From Bifidobacterium breve (lineage in GTDB: Bacteria > Bacteroidota > Bacteroidia > Flavobacteriales > Flavobacteriaceae), in assembly GCA_943323545.2 (NCBI GenBank), contig CALPIE020000010.1, forward strand, positions 1 through 37,269: a stretch of DNA of 37,269 bases, in the 5' to 3' direction. Of this stretch, positions 17,000-24,814 are shown one piece after another. The notes below the pieces were generated by a model. It saw only the letters and a list, made by a program, of their open reading frames with translations, ran no database searches and was not told where the DNA came from. Within the stretch, counting starts at the first letter, position 1. The number at the start of each line of letters is the position of its first letter. The position numbers and the translations under genes are program-made.

Positions 17000-18201
17000 T
17001 AAGTTGTTATTTTTTCTATTGCGTTATTTATTTCTATTAAATCTTCTTCTATACTTTGATTGTAGCTCTTTCTTTGGTAGTTTATTAAACGAACTACTTT
17101 TTCTATATCTTCCAAATTTTTGCCGCTTTTTTGATGCAGTTTCTTGATAAAATTTTCATCTAAAACAGCGGTGTCAATTAAATACTCATTTCTAATTTTT
17201 TCAAGAAAATAAATTATTTTTTTATCAATAATGTTTTGATGATCTCCTTCTTGATAGTATAAATTTCCAATGGTTTTGGTAAATTCTAGAGTAGTATTAG
17301 GCAACGGAGTAATAATTGGAACTACTCTTTGACGCCTTTTTGCATTAAAAATCATAAAAAAAAGAAGTCCAATTAACGATAAAAGCCAAGCCCATTTTAA
17401 TGCAGGTTGACTTAATATATAGCGCATTGGGGAATTAACTACGATTTCACCATTCTGACCTTTTACAAACCAAAACAGATTTCCTTTAGGCAAATAGGAA
17501 ACTACATTTTCAGTATAAATTGAATGATTGTCTTTTAATAAATGATAATTGGTAAAACAAGTAGGTTGGGTATGCAAATAGAAAAAACCATTTTTAAAAG
17601 CTACTTTGATAAAATTAACTTTCTTCTTTTTATTTATTTCTTGATATCCCAAAACAGTTGTGTTTAACGTATCAATTTTATTAAAATAAGTAGTACTGCC
17701 GCCAATATTAAAATTGAAATTGGATTGGTTTAGCTTTTTATTAGCAAGTGATATTTTAATGTCTTTTTCTTGAGATAATTCATTTGCAACAGTAACTTTT
17801 AAACTGTCTTTAAAAATATCTGGAAATTCAATAGCGCTAATAAATGCTGTATTTCCGTGAGATACAAAGTAAAATAGTTTTTCGGTTGATTCTTTATCTA
17901 TAGGATAATATTGTGAAATAGATAAAACCGTTCCTTTAACTTTATAATTTTTAACCAACGAATCAGCATCATAAAGCGGATCAAAATATTCATAAGCTGT
18001 TTTACCAATTCTTTTTATTTTATTGTTTTTTAATAAAGTTGGTAATTCGTTATCAAAAACATAAAGACCAAACGGAATTTTATCTTTTAAATCATAAGTT
18101 GGATTCCAATTTATAGGTCGAGGTCTTACGGCATCAATATATATAATACCTATTAAAAGTAAGACAAGAAAAACGATATATATTTTTACAGTCTTGTTCA
18201 T
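16999..18201 (-). CDS. DUF4350 domain membrane protein
   Basis: 400 residues. An N-terminal membrane anchor (VKIYIVFLVLLLIGIIYI, about 4-21) is followed by a periplasmic-type domain containing YDLKDKIPFGLYVFDNELP and VLSISQYYPIDKESTEKLFYFVSHGNTAFI. A second helix (WAWLLSLIGLLFFMIF, about 270-286) precedes a cytoplasmic helical tail. The GATase-like DUF4350 fold regularly lies between DUF4129 and MoxR genes in Bacteroidota; no activity is known to me. It overlaps both neighbours by single bases (TAATG on each side). Confidence 0.85.
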   Translation of the reverse strand: MNKTVKIYIVFLVLLLIGIIYIDAVRPRPINWNPTYDLKDKIPFGLYVFDNELPTLLKNNKIKRIGKTAYEYFDPLYDADSLVKNYKVKGTVLSISQYYPIDKESTEKLFYFVSHGNTAFISAIEFPDIFKDSLKVTVANELSQEKDIKISLANKKLNQSNFNFNIGGSTTYFNKIDTLNTTVLGYQEINKKKKVNFIKVAFKNGFFYLHTQPTCFTNYHLLKDNHSIYTENVVSYLPKGNLFWFVKGQNGEIVVNSPMRYILSQPALKWAWLLSLIGLLFFMIFNAKRRQRVVPIITPLPNTTLEFTKTIGNLYYQEGDHQNIIDKKIIYFLEKIRNEYLIDTAVLDENFIKKLHQKSGKNLEDIEKVVRLINYQRKSYNQSIEEDLIEINNAIEKITT

Positions 18202-18956
18202 TACTTTATAGATTGAATAGTAGTATCAAAAGTTTTTTTAATGGTATCAAAACTGGCTTCTGTGATTTCAAATTCGCCATACCAAATGTAATTGTACAAG
18301 TATGATAAATAGCTAAATTCGTTTTTCAAAGATTGAATTTGGATTTCATACAAGTAATCTGAATTGGTTTTCTCGGGATTCCATTCGATGATATGTTTCT
18401 CTGACATTTTTTTTAACAACCATAAATAATAATACCGAATTGCCAATCTTTGATTGCCCGATTTTAATGTAGAGGCGATTAACTTTTCAAAGTCAACATG
18501 TTGTAAATTAAGTTCAATATCATCGTGATTTATTATTTTTTTCGTGGTTGATTTACTAAAAATCCACTGTCCTTCATTGTTTAAAACAACTTTGACAATT
18601 AAGTAAATTACGTACAATACAATTAAAGTGGCTAGAATTTTTAATGTTACATCAACAGCATTATTGGAAACACCATCAGACAAATTGAAAAGTCTTTTAA
18701 ACCAATAGGCAAGCCATTCTGTAAAGCGATCCCAAAGCCCTTTCTCGGCAATTTTCACTTCATATTTAAAGTCGTCATCATTGTATTTTTCTTTTAATTT
18801 CTGATTGAATTTTAAAGGAATCACTAACGAAGTATCGACTTTAATATCTTTTTCAGAATAGTGCACCGTTTTTTTTTCGGCTAAAACCAAAGAATCCTGT
18901 GCGTTTATAGAAACGCAAAAAAAGAACAATAAAATAAAGGGAAATTTATTCAACAT
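18201..18956 (-). CDS. DUF4129 domain membrane protein
   Basis: 251 residues. A signal peptide (LNKFPFILLFFFCVSINA, cleavage before Q) is followed by a periplasmic stretch ending WDRFTEWLAYWFKRLF. One transmembrane helix (VTLKILATLIVLYVIYLIVKVVL, about 103-126) precedes the cytoplasmic DUF4129-type helical domain (ASTLKSGNQRLAIRYYYLWLLKKMSEKHII, NSDYLYEIQ). It starts by overlapping the previous membrane protein by 11 bases and is coupled to the DUF4350 gene through TAATG. The function is unknown; the position matches the conserved SpoIIM-DUF4129-DUF4350-MoxR-DUF58 cluster. Confidence 0.85.
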   Translation of the reverse strand: MLNKFPFILLFFFCVSINAQDSLVLAEKKTVHYSEKDIKVDTSLVIPLKFNQKLKEKYNDDDFKYEVKIAEKGLWDRFTEWLAYWFKRLFNLSDGVSNNAVDVTLKILATLIVLYVIYLIVKVVLNNEGQWIFSKSTTKKIINHDDIELNLQHVDFEKLIASTLKSGNQRLAIRYYYLWLLKKMSEKHIIEWNPEKTNSDYLYEIQIQSLKNEFSYLSYLYNYIWYGEFEITEASFDTIKKTFDTTIQSIK

Positions 18957-19899
18957 CTGTACCTATCAAGTCAATAGAATCATTAGAAATCGAACTTTCA
19001 CTATTTTCAATATGGCTGTAATATATCATACCTTGATTGATAATAAGTAAATTATTGAGGATGAAACTTACAATCATAGATACTACCATTATTATCGACA
19101 TTAAAATTGATAAAGTTGAAAAAGCATCATTTTTATCACCCGTTTGTACAGTTGTAAAAACACTAACCATTCCAAAAATATAAGGTATCATTGTAAAAAT
19201 AGTACTTACAATTTGAATAATAAAAATCATTACAGCAGTAGTACCAATAATCGGCCAAAATTGTTGTTTTACGGTATCAAATCCATCGCCAATAGCACTA
19301 AAAAATCCTTCTTTAGAATTCATATAGTAGTAAAAAGTGAGGTGAATAAAACTCAACATAGCAGGTCCCATAATAAGTAATAAAGGAATTCCAATGATTA
19401 TAAAACAAAGCATTATTAACAATCCGAATACAATAATAAGTAATGGGGAAAGAATAAAAATTGTTCCTACAGCAAATTTCAATAGTTTCGGAATTCTTTT
19501 TTTAATTCCAATTAATATTTCTTTAGGTGTAAAATTGTCACCTTTTTTATTGTCATACAAATCCAAATAAACGACTGGAAATGAAAATTGAATCAAAAAA
19601 ACAATAATAAAAAATAAAAATGCACCTATTATTAAAGAAATCATTAGGCCAAAATTGGCATTAAAAAAAGCACTTAAATCATTTTGTGGCGCATTGACAT
19701 TTTCTGAAATTTTAGAAAACACAAAATCAGTATATATTTTTATAAAAAAGTAAATCAGTACTACAGCAATTAATAATAATCCTCCATTGATGATAAAATA
19801 CGTTTTAAAAAAATGCTTTCCTTGTACTTTAAAAAATTGGAAAGTATCATTTATATAGTCGCTAAAATTTCTTTCTTTAAATAATTGGAACATTGGCAT
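18946..19899 (-). CDS. Multi-pass membrane protein of the SpoIIM-MoxR operon
   Basis: About 317 residues with roughly six transmembrane helices, for example FKTYFIINGGLLLIAVVLIYFFI, LMISLIIGAFLFFIIVFLI, FAVGTIFILSPLLIIVFGLLIML, IGTTAVMIFIIQIVSTIF and ILMSIIMVVSMIVSFIL. There is a short cytoplasmic start (FQLFKERNFSDYINDTFQFF) and an acidic C-terminus. The frame is open to a TTG at 19917, but ATG 19899 (or 19893) is a more usual start, leaving a 23-base overlap with the SpoIIM-like gene. It resembles the uncharacterised membrane proteins found in this operon type. The function is unknown. Confidence 0.78.
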   Translation of the reverse strand: MPMFQLFKERNFSDYINDTFQFFKVQGKHFFKTYFIINGGLLLIAVVLIYFFIKIYTDFVFSKISENVNAPQNDLSAFFNANFGLMISLIIGAFLFFIIVFLIQFSFPVVYLDLYDNKKGDNFTPKEILIGIKKRIPKLLKFAVGTIFILSPLLIIVFGLLIMLCFIIIGIPLLLIMGPAMLSFIHLTFYYYMNSKEGFFSAIGDGFDTVKQQFWPIIGTTAVMIFIIQIVSTIFTMIPYIFGMVSVFTTVQTGDKNDAFSTLSILMSIIMVVSMIVSFILNNLLIINQGMIYYSHIENSESSISNDSIDLIGTDVE

Positions 19900-20854
19900 T
19901 GATTTTTTTATGAACAATAAAAGGGAAAATTAAATAGTAAAAAGAAATAAACGAAAGTGTAGATAAAATAATAAATACACTTAACCAATGTGGCATATTG
20001 ATAGAATAGCGCGTAATAAATCCTTCTAAAAATCCGGCTGCAATGGTAAACGGAATCGTGCTTAAAAAAATTTTAAAACTGTTTTTGAATCCAATTTTTA
20101 ATGAATTCATCCTCGAATATGTTTTAGGAAATAGTATAGAAGCACCGAGTATAAATCCGGCTGTCGATTCAATTACGATTCCGAAAATCTCCATCGAGCC
20201 ATGAATCCAAATTCCCCTAACACTTTCCCAAAAAACACCTTGTTGGTAAAAAAAGTATTGAAATGAACCTAACATAATACTATTTTGCAGCATCACATAA
20301 AAGGTGCCGATTCCCAGAAAAATGCCGTAAACATAACATCGGGCACCAACATATAAATTGTTAAGTGTAATTCCGATAAAACTTCCCCAATTGCTTCCCG
20401 ATTTATAAACTGCAACTGGATTACCTTCTTTAATATTATCTAAAGTCATGTTTACGTATCCATCACCGAGTATTAATCTAACAAAATCGGTATCATATTT
20501 AGCAGAAACAACTCCAATTAGTACACAACAAAAAAACATTAAAAACGAATACACCAAATACCTTCTGTATTGGAAAACTAAAAGAGGAACTTCGGTAGAA
20601 AAAAAGTAAACAAATCGGTTTTTATCTTCTCTTTTGGTCTTATAAATTTTTTGATACAATTGAGATGCTAAATAATTTAAGTAGATAACAGTCTTACTTT
20701 TAGCGTAATAGGTTTGAGCGTACGATAAATCATTTACTAAATGAATGTACAAACTTGCCATTTCATCAGGATTTTTTTTAGATTTACCAAAAATTGCTTG
20801 TTCAAAGTCAAGCCATTTTTCTTTATTTTGCTTTATAAATGCTACTTCTCTCAT
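19877..20854 (-). CDS. Stage II sporulation protein M-like (SpoIIM/DUF95) membrane protein
   Basis: 325 residues. The N-terminal third is soluble and helical (REVAFIKQNKEKWLDFEQAI). The SpoIIM core carries several helices: YLVYSFLMFFCCVLIGVVSA, LNNLYVGARCYVYGIFLGIG, WIHGSMEIFGIVIESTAGFILGASI (the conserved H-G--E pattern) and VFIILSTLSFISFYYLIF. In sporulators SpoIIM works in engulfment, but Bacteroidota do not sporulate, so only the fold is inferred. It begins the six-gene operon from ATG 20854 and is divergent from the RDD gene with only 21 bases between the two start codons. Confidence 0.88.
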   Translation of the reverse strand: MREVAFIKQNKEKWLDFEQAIFGKSKKNPDEMASLYIHLVNDLSYAQTYYAKSKTVIYLNYLASQLYQKIYKTKREDKNRFVYFFSTEVPLLVFQYRRYLVYSFLMFFCCVLIGVVSAKYDTDFVRLILGDGYVNMTLDNIKEGNPVAVYKSGSNWGSFIGITLNNLYVGARCYVYGIFLGIGTFYVMLQNSIMLGSFQYFFYQQGVFWESVRGIWIHGSMEIFGIVIESTAGFILGASILFPKTYSRMNSLKIGFKNSFKIFLSTIPFTIAAGFLEGFITRYSINMPHWLSVFIILSTLSFISFYYLIFPFIVHKKINANVPII

Positions 20855-20875
20855 GGAATGCTAAAATAAAAAAAT

Positions 20876-21619
20876 ATGACAGAATTATCAATAAATACAA
20901 CACAAAATGTAAACATAAATTTTACTGCTGCATCTGTAGGAGAAAGGTTGGGTGCTTTTTTACTCGATATGTTAATTAAAATTGCTTATTTAATAGTTGT
21001 AGGATATTTTGTTTTTAATCTTTTGGGATTGTCAAATGTTATTGAAAAACTCGATAGATGGTCAGCAATGGCAGTCAGTATGTTGTTTTTTTTACCTTAT
21101 GCTTTTTACTCTTTAACACTTGAAAGTTTACTTGACGGACAAACTTTAGGCAAACGGATAGTCAAAATAAAAGTCGTAAAAATAGATGGCTATCAAGCTA
21201 GTTTTGGAGATTATTTAATGAGATGGTTGTTACGACTTATAGATATTTGGACCAACATGGGCGTTATCGGATTAATTTCTTTGGTTGTGAGTGAAAAAAC
21301 ACAACGATTGGGTGATATGTCAGCCGGAACAGCAGTAATTTCTTTAAGAAATAAAGTAACTATCAATAGTACAATTTTAGAAGAAATTGGCGAAGAATAC
21401 GTTCCGATTTATCCTTTAGTGATTAAACTTTCTGATAATGATGTACGAATTATTAAAGAAACATTTAATGCAGCACTAGCAAAAAGTGATTTTGAGATGA
21501 TTACGAAATTGAAAAATAAAGTTGAATCGGTAACCGGAATAAAAAACCAATCTGGAAATAATTCCGATTTTATTAGAACTGTTATAAAAGATTACAATTT
21601 TTATACGCAAAACATGTAA
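20876..21619 (+). CDS. RDD family membrane protein
   Basis: 247 residues. The RDD domain fills residues 15-155: AASVGERLGAFLLDMLIKIAYLIVVGYF (normally R-DD; here R then D), SLLDGQTLGKRIVKIKVVKIDG and LRLIDIW, with SEKTQRLGDMSAGTAVI at its end and about three transmembrane helices. The remaining 90 residues form a soluble helical tail. RDD proteins are small membrane proteins of mixed or unknown function, some linked to ion transport. It is transcribed away from the SpoIIM-like gene with 21 bases between starts, a pairing common in Bacteroidota, so a shared role is likely but unproven. Confidence 0.88.
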   Translation: MTELSINTTQNVNINFTAASVGERLGAFLLDMLIKIAYLIVVGYFVFNLLGLSNVIEKLDRWSAMAVSMLFFLPYAFYSLTLESLLDGQTLGKRIVKIKVVKIDGYQASFGDYLMRWLLRLIDIWTNMGVIGLISLVVSEKTQRLGDMSAGTAVISLRNKVTINSTILEEIGEEYVPIYPLVIKLSDNDVRIIKETFNAALAKSDFEMITKLKNKVESVTGIKNQSGNNSDFIRTVIKDYNFYTQNM

Positions 21620-21629
21620 GCAGAGAACC

Positions 21630-21648
21630 AATTTTGTGTAACAAAATT
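21630..21648 (+). terminator. Hairpin after RDD gene
   Basis: A perfect 8-bp stem AATTTTGT / ACAAAATT with a GTA loop, 11 bases after the RDD stop. No T tract follows, so termination is uncertain. Confidence 0.4.
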
Positions 21649-21661
21649 GTGTAAATCGCTT

Positions 21662-21693
21662 ATTCCGTCCCGAGGCTTCTGGAGCTTCGGAAT
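21662..21693. repeat. Imperfect palindromic repeat with CCCGAGGC core
   Basis: ATTCCG at 21662-21667 pairs exactly with CGGAAT at 21688-21693 and encloses an imperfect hairpin (AGGCT / AGCTT). It begins with the same CCCGAGGC as the 29-bp elements elsewhere in the window and lies between convergent genes, so it may also help to terminate transcription. Confidence 0.5.
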
Positions 21694-21713
21694 CTAGGAA
21701 AAGCAGGAAGTTT

Positions 21714-23534
21714 TTAATATTTTGTATAATACAAATAGCCACTCAAAGGATCAGGATATCCTTCATCGTTTAAGTTTAAAATGTAATAATAGGTTGATTC
21801 TGAAGTTGAATTTTCATCCAATCGATGCCCTTTATTAGAATAGCCATTCCAGTTTTCGGTTTGGTTATTCCCCGTCCAAATTAATTTCCCCCATCTGTTG
21901 TAAAGATTCAATTCGAAATTCACAAAAATATCCCTTAATCCTTTAATAGTAAAGCTATCATTAATACCATCGCCATTAGCAGAAATAAAATTATATACTG
22001 TTGGCGGACAATTTTTTGATAACAGTAAAAAAGAAGTGATGCTATTGCAATGATCATTTTCGATACGAATAAAAATTTCTTTTGGGGTTGCTGTTGCAAT
22101 ATAATTGAATGAATTTAAAATAGCATTTACACTATTTTCAGCATCAATTTGAGATTCATGAAAAGTTACGGTATCAGTCTGATTTACTTTTACCAAATCG
22201 GCATAATTCGAAAAATCGAATGTAGCTCGAGTTAAACCTTCGTTACAAGATTCTAAAGGTTCGAGTTCATTATATTCGGGAGAAGTCCATAATGAAATGG
22301 GAATAGAAAAACTATTGTTGTTTTCAATTAATTCAAAGGCAATTCCTTGACCAGTACCATTGTCATCCACTACAAATTGAAGTGTGAAATTAGCTGGAAT
22401 ATTAGCTGGAATAGTTAAGGTTATTTGACTACTCCAGCTAGTACCAATTGGAATAATCGAAAGCGTTTGTGTAGTTGTAATTAATGTACTATCGGCATAA
22501 ACGGCTATCGGAACTTGAGCTATTAAATCATTTGTGGCATTCAAATTTGAAACCGTAAAATCTACTGTCATAGTTCTTGAGTCGCAGGTTTGTGTTATGT
22601 TATCAATTGCAATTGTAGCATCTGGCAATTGGCTATTTAGTTTGGTAACTACAACATTTATTAATACAACATCTTGTCCGGATGACATCTGAATCAAAGC
22701 GTTCGAATTCCCAACCGTTAAATTATTTTGGATATTGTACACATCTAGATCCATATTATACAAGGTTGAGCTACCCGTAAAACTATTCGTTCCGTTAAAG
22801 GCATTATTGGCAGGATTTAATGGCGGATTACTAAGTACACTACCATTTATACTCAATGTTTCAGAAATAGCCAGATTGGCATCGCCTTCCCAAGCTACAA
22901 AACCGATTTCTGCTCCAGCTGTATTTATTACGTTTAAATTGTTTAATGTTATAGATAAAGCTGGCGGTATTCCTTGTAAGCCATCATAAATGTTAATTTG
23001 ATTTAAGGGTAAACTAAGATCGTTATAAACAATAACCAATGTCCAACCTGCAAAATTTGTACGGTTAGCACAATAGCCAGGAATGTTTAATAAAGTTTGT
23101 GAAACATCTAAATCAGATAAGGTATAATTGCCGTTACCAGTTGTTGTAACCAATGTGGTAACATCTGCGAAAGCGCTAAAATAAGCAAGTTGTGAATTCG
23201 GATTTGTGAACGAAAAGTTTCTTTGTGCTACTACATTAATGCCATTTAATTTAACAGCTGTATCTCCAGTCCCAGGTCCTGATCCTGCCCAATACAAATA
23301 CGCACTTATTATTTGTTGATTTGAATTTAATGTTAAACTTGCACTTGATGAAGTAAGAAGTAAATCTTCACAACCTGGAGTAATATTATTTTCTCCTTGA
23401 TTCATTGTGTTTCCAACAAAAATAAAATCATACCGACCGTTAAATTGGTTGTATAGCGAAACATTCTGACCGAAAACCGGACATAATGCAAGAAGAAGTA
23501 TACTAAAAATAAGAGTTTGGAGTTTTATTTTCAC
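21714..23534 (-). CDS. Secreted protein with T9SS type B (gliding-associated) C-terminal domain
   Basis: 606 residues. A signal peptide (LQTLIFSILLLALCPVFG, cleavage before QN) precedes a long beta-rich region starting YDFIFVGNTMNQGENN, with SSSASLTLNSNQQIISAYLYWAG then GDTAVKLNG, and a later CARDB-like module (ATIAIDNITQTCDSRTMTVDFTV). The last 98 residues (from about 509) are the gliding-motility-associated type B sorting domain: PTVYNFISANGDGINDSF, LNLYNRWGKLIW, NWNG and STYYYILNL. The type IX system exports such proteins across the outer membrane. It starts with GTG 23534. The ligand or activity is unknown; many such proteins are adhesins. It is transcribed alone. Confidence 0.88.
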   Translation of the reverse strand: MKIKLQTLIFSILLLALCPVFGQNVSLYNQFNGRYDFIFVGNTMNQGENNITPGCEDLLLTSSSASLTLNSNQQIISAYLYWAGSGPGTGDTAVKLNGINVVAQRNFSFTNPNSQLAYFSAFADVTTLVTTTGNGNYTLSDLDVSQTLLNIPGYCANRTNFAGWTLVIVYNDLSLPLNQINIYDGLQGIPPALSITLNNLNVINTAGAEIGFVAWEGDANLAISETLSINGSVLSNPPLNPANNAFNGTNSFTGSSTLYNMDLDVYNIQNNLTVGNSNALIQMSSGQDVVLINVVVTKLNSQLPDATIAIDNITQTCDSRTMTVDFTVSNLNATNDLIAQVPIAVYADSTLITTTQTLSIIPIGTSWSSQITLTIPANIPANFTLQFVVDDNGTGQGIAFELIENNNSFSIPISLWTSPEYNELEPLESCNEGLTRATFDFSNYADLVKVNQTDTVTFHESQIDAENSVNAILNSFNYIATATPKEIFIRIENDHCNSITSFLLLSKNCPPTVYNFISANGDGINDSFTIKGLRDIFVNFELNLYNRWGKLIWTGNNQTENWNGYSNKGHRLDENSTSESTYYYILNLNDEGYPDPLSGYLYYTKY

Positions 23535-23587
23535 CGCAATTATTTTGATTTGAGGTTTAAAATTAAGGAATTATTTTGGAATATATC

Positions 23588-23595
23588 TATTTTTG
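23588..23595 (+). promoter_or_regulatory. Candidate -7 box at start of polysaccharide locus
   Basis: TATTTTTG fits TAnnTTTG and lies 56 bases before the GTG start of the FemAB-like gene. Confidence 0.35.
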
Positions 23596-23651
23596 AAATT
23601 CGATTTAATAAAAAATAATTGTGTAATTTTCCAAAGTTTTAAAAATAAAGA

Positions 23652-24629
23652 GTGAAACAATATCAAATTAGAAAGTACCAATCAAGTGATTTTGCACTTT
23701 GGAATGCCTTTGTAGATAAGGCAAAGAATGCTACTTTCTTGTTCCATCGCCAATTTATGGAGTACCATAACGATCGTTTTGAAGATTTTTCTTTGATGGT
23801 TTTTGAAGATGAAAAAGTAGTGGCAGTTTTACCAGCCAATAGAGTAGGTGAAGTGGTTTATTCGCATCAAGGACTGACTTACGGCGGATTGGTGTTGTTT
23901 GAAAAATCAAAATTGGGAGACGTTATTGAAATAATGAAATCGATAATGCAATTTTTAAAAGAGAATCAAATTAAAACGTTTCAGGTTAAAGTAATTCCGA
24001 GTATTTATACTTCTTATTTTTCGGATGAAATGGAGCATATTATGTTTTTATTAAATGCCAAAGTGATTCGTAAAGATGTGCTTTCGGTTAACGATTTAAC
24101 AAAGCCTTTTTTTATTACAAAAACCAGAAGAGAAAGTATCCATAGAGGCAAAAAAAACAATCTAATAATAAAAGAAGAATCCAATTTTGAGTTGTTTTGG
24201 AATCAGATTTTAATTCCGAATTTAAAACAAAAACACCAAGCAAAACCAGTTCATACTGTTGAAGAAATAATGAATTTGCAACAGCATTTTCCTAAAAATA
24301 TTCGTCATTTTAATGTGTATTATAATGATGAAATTGTGGCGGGAACTACTATTTTTATTACCGATAAAGTAGCGCATCCACAATACATTTCAGGTAACGA
24401 AAAGAAAAACGAATTGGGAAGCCTCGATTATTTGTACCATTATTTGATTACGGAAGTGTTTTCTGATAAAAATTATTTCGATTTCGGTCCGTCTCATGAA
24501 GAAAACGGAATGAAAATAAACAGCGGTATTTTATTTTGGAAAGAAAGTTTCGGAGCGAAAACAACGATTCAAAGTTATTATGAAGTTACCACGGCGAATT
24601 ATAAGTTATTAGAGAATATACTAATTTAA
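23652..24629 (+). CDS. FemAB/GNAT-fold acyltransferase-like protein
   Basis: 325 residues. It has the double-GNAT pattern of FemAB-like proteins: an N-terminal half (DFALWNAFVDKAKNATFLFHRQFMEYH, SLMVFEDEKVVAVLPAN, GLTYGGLVL) and a C-terminal half (RHFNVYYNDEIVAGTTIFI, HPQYISGNEKKNELGSLDYLYHYLI, YFDFGPSHEENG, LFWKESFGA). FemAB proteins use aminoacyl-tRNA or acyl-CoA donors. In flavobacterial polysaccharide loci such proteins sit beside the FdtA/FdtB-type sugar enzymes, so this one may acylate the amino sugar. That link is inference from position. It starts with GTG 23652. It is not a tRNA-dependent cell-wall FemX by any feature I can see. Confidence 0.8.
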   Translation: MKQYQIRKYQSSDFALWNAFVDKAKNATFLFHRQFMEYHNDRFEDFSLMVFEDEKVVAVLPANRVGEVVYSHQGLTYGGLVLFEKSKLGDVIEIMKSIMQFLKENQIKTFQVKVIPSIYTSYFSDEMEHIMFLLNAKVIRKDVLSVNDLTKPFFITKTRRESIHRGKKNNLIIKEESNFELFWNQILIPNLKQKHQAKPVHTVEEIMNLQQHFPKNIRHFNVYYNDEIVAGTTIFITDKVAHPQYISGNEKKNELGSLDYLYHYLITEVFSDKNYFDFGPSHEENGMKINSGILFWKESFGAKTTIQSYYEVTTANYKLLENILI

Positions 24630-24670
24630 AATGAATAATATAAAATTTAATAAAACAACAATTTTTTGTT

Positions 24671-24798
24671 GCCACGACCCGAGCATAGCGAACTGGCAAA
24701 GCAATTCACGAATTAAAAATGAAACTGTAAAAAATTTGTTCGTCTTTGACGAAAATTCGAATCAAATCAAAACTTTTTAAAATTTGTGAATTCGTGGC
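24671..24798. repeat. Palindromic repeat A (GCCACGAAT family), interrupted left arm
   Basis: The right arm 24781-24798 reads ATTTGTGAATTCGTGGC and its complement matches a left arm of GCCACGA (24671-24677) plus AATTCACGAATT (24703-24714). The two halves of the left arm are separated by 25 bases, CCCGAGCATAGCG... to ...AAAGC. A further hairpin TTCGTC-TTT-GACGAA lies in the centre. It fills most of the 185-base gap before the FdtB-like gene. Confidence 0.7.
24678..24702 (+). repeat. Shorter relative of the 29-bp ERSEA element, inside palindrome A
   Basis: It starts CCCGAG and ends AAAGC with CATAG and CGAAC between, aligning with small gaps to the 29-bp elements at 29068-29096 and 34412-34440. 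It interrupts the left arm of palindrome A between GCCACGA and AATTCACG. Confidence 0.55.
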
Positions 24799-24814
24799 TA
24801 AAAGTATGATATAA

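Noticed and set aside
21476..21742. 88-codon minus-strand frame
   Set aside because: It runs across the end of the RDD gene and the palindrome, with no domain and no conserved pattern.
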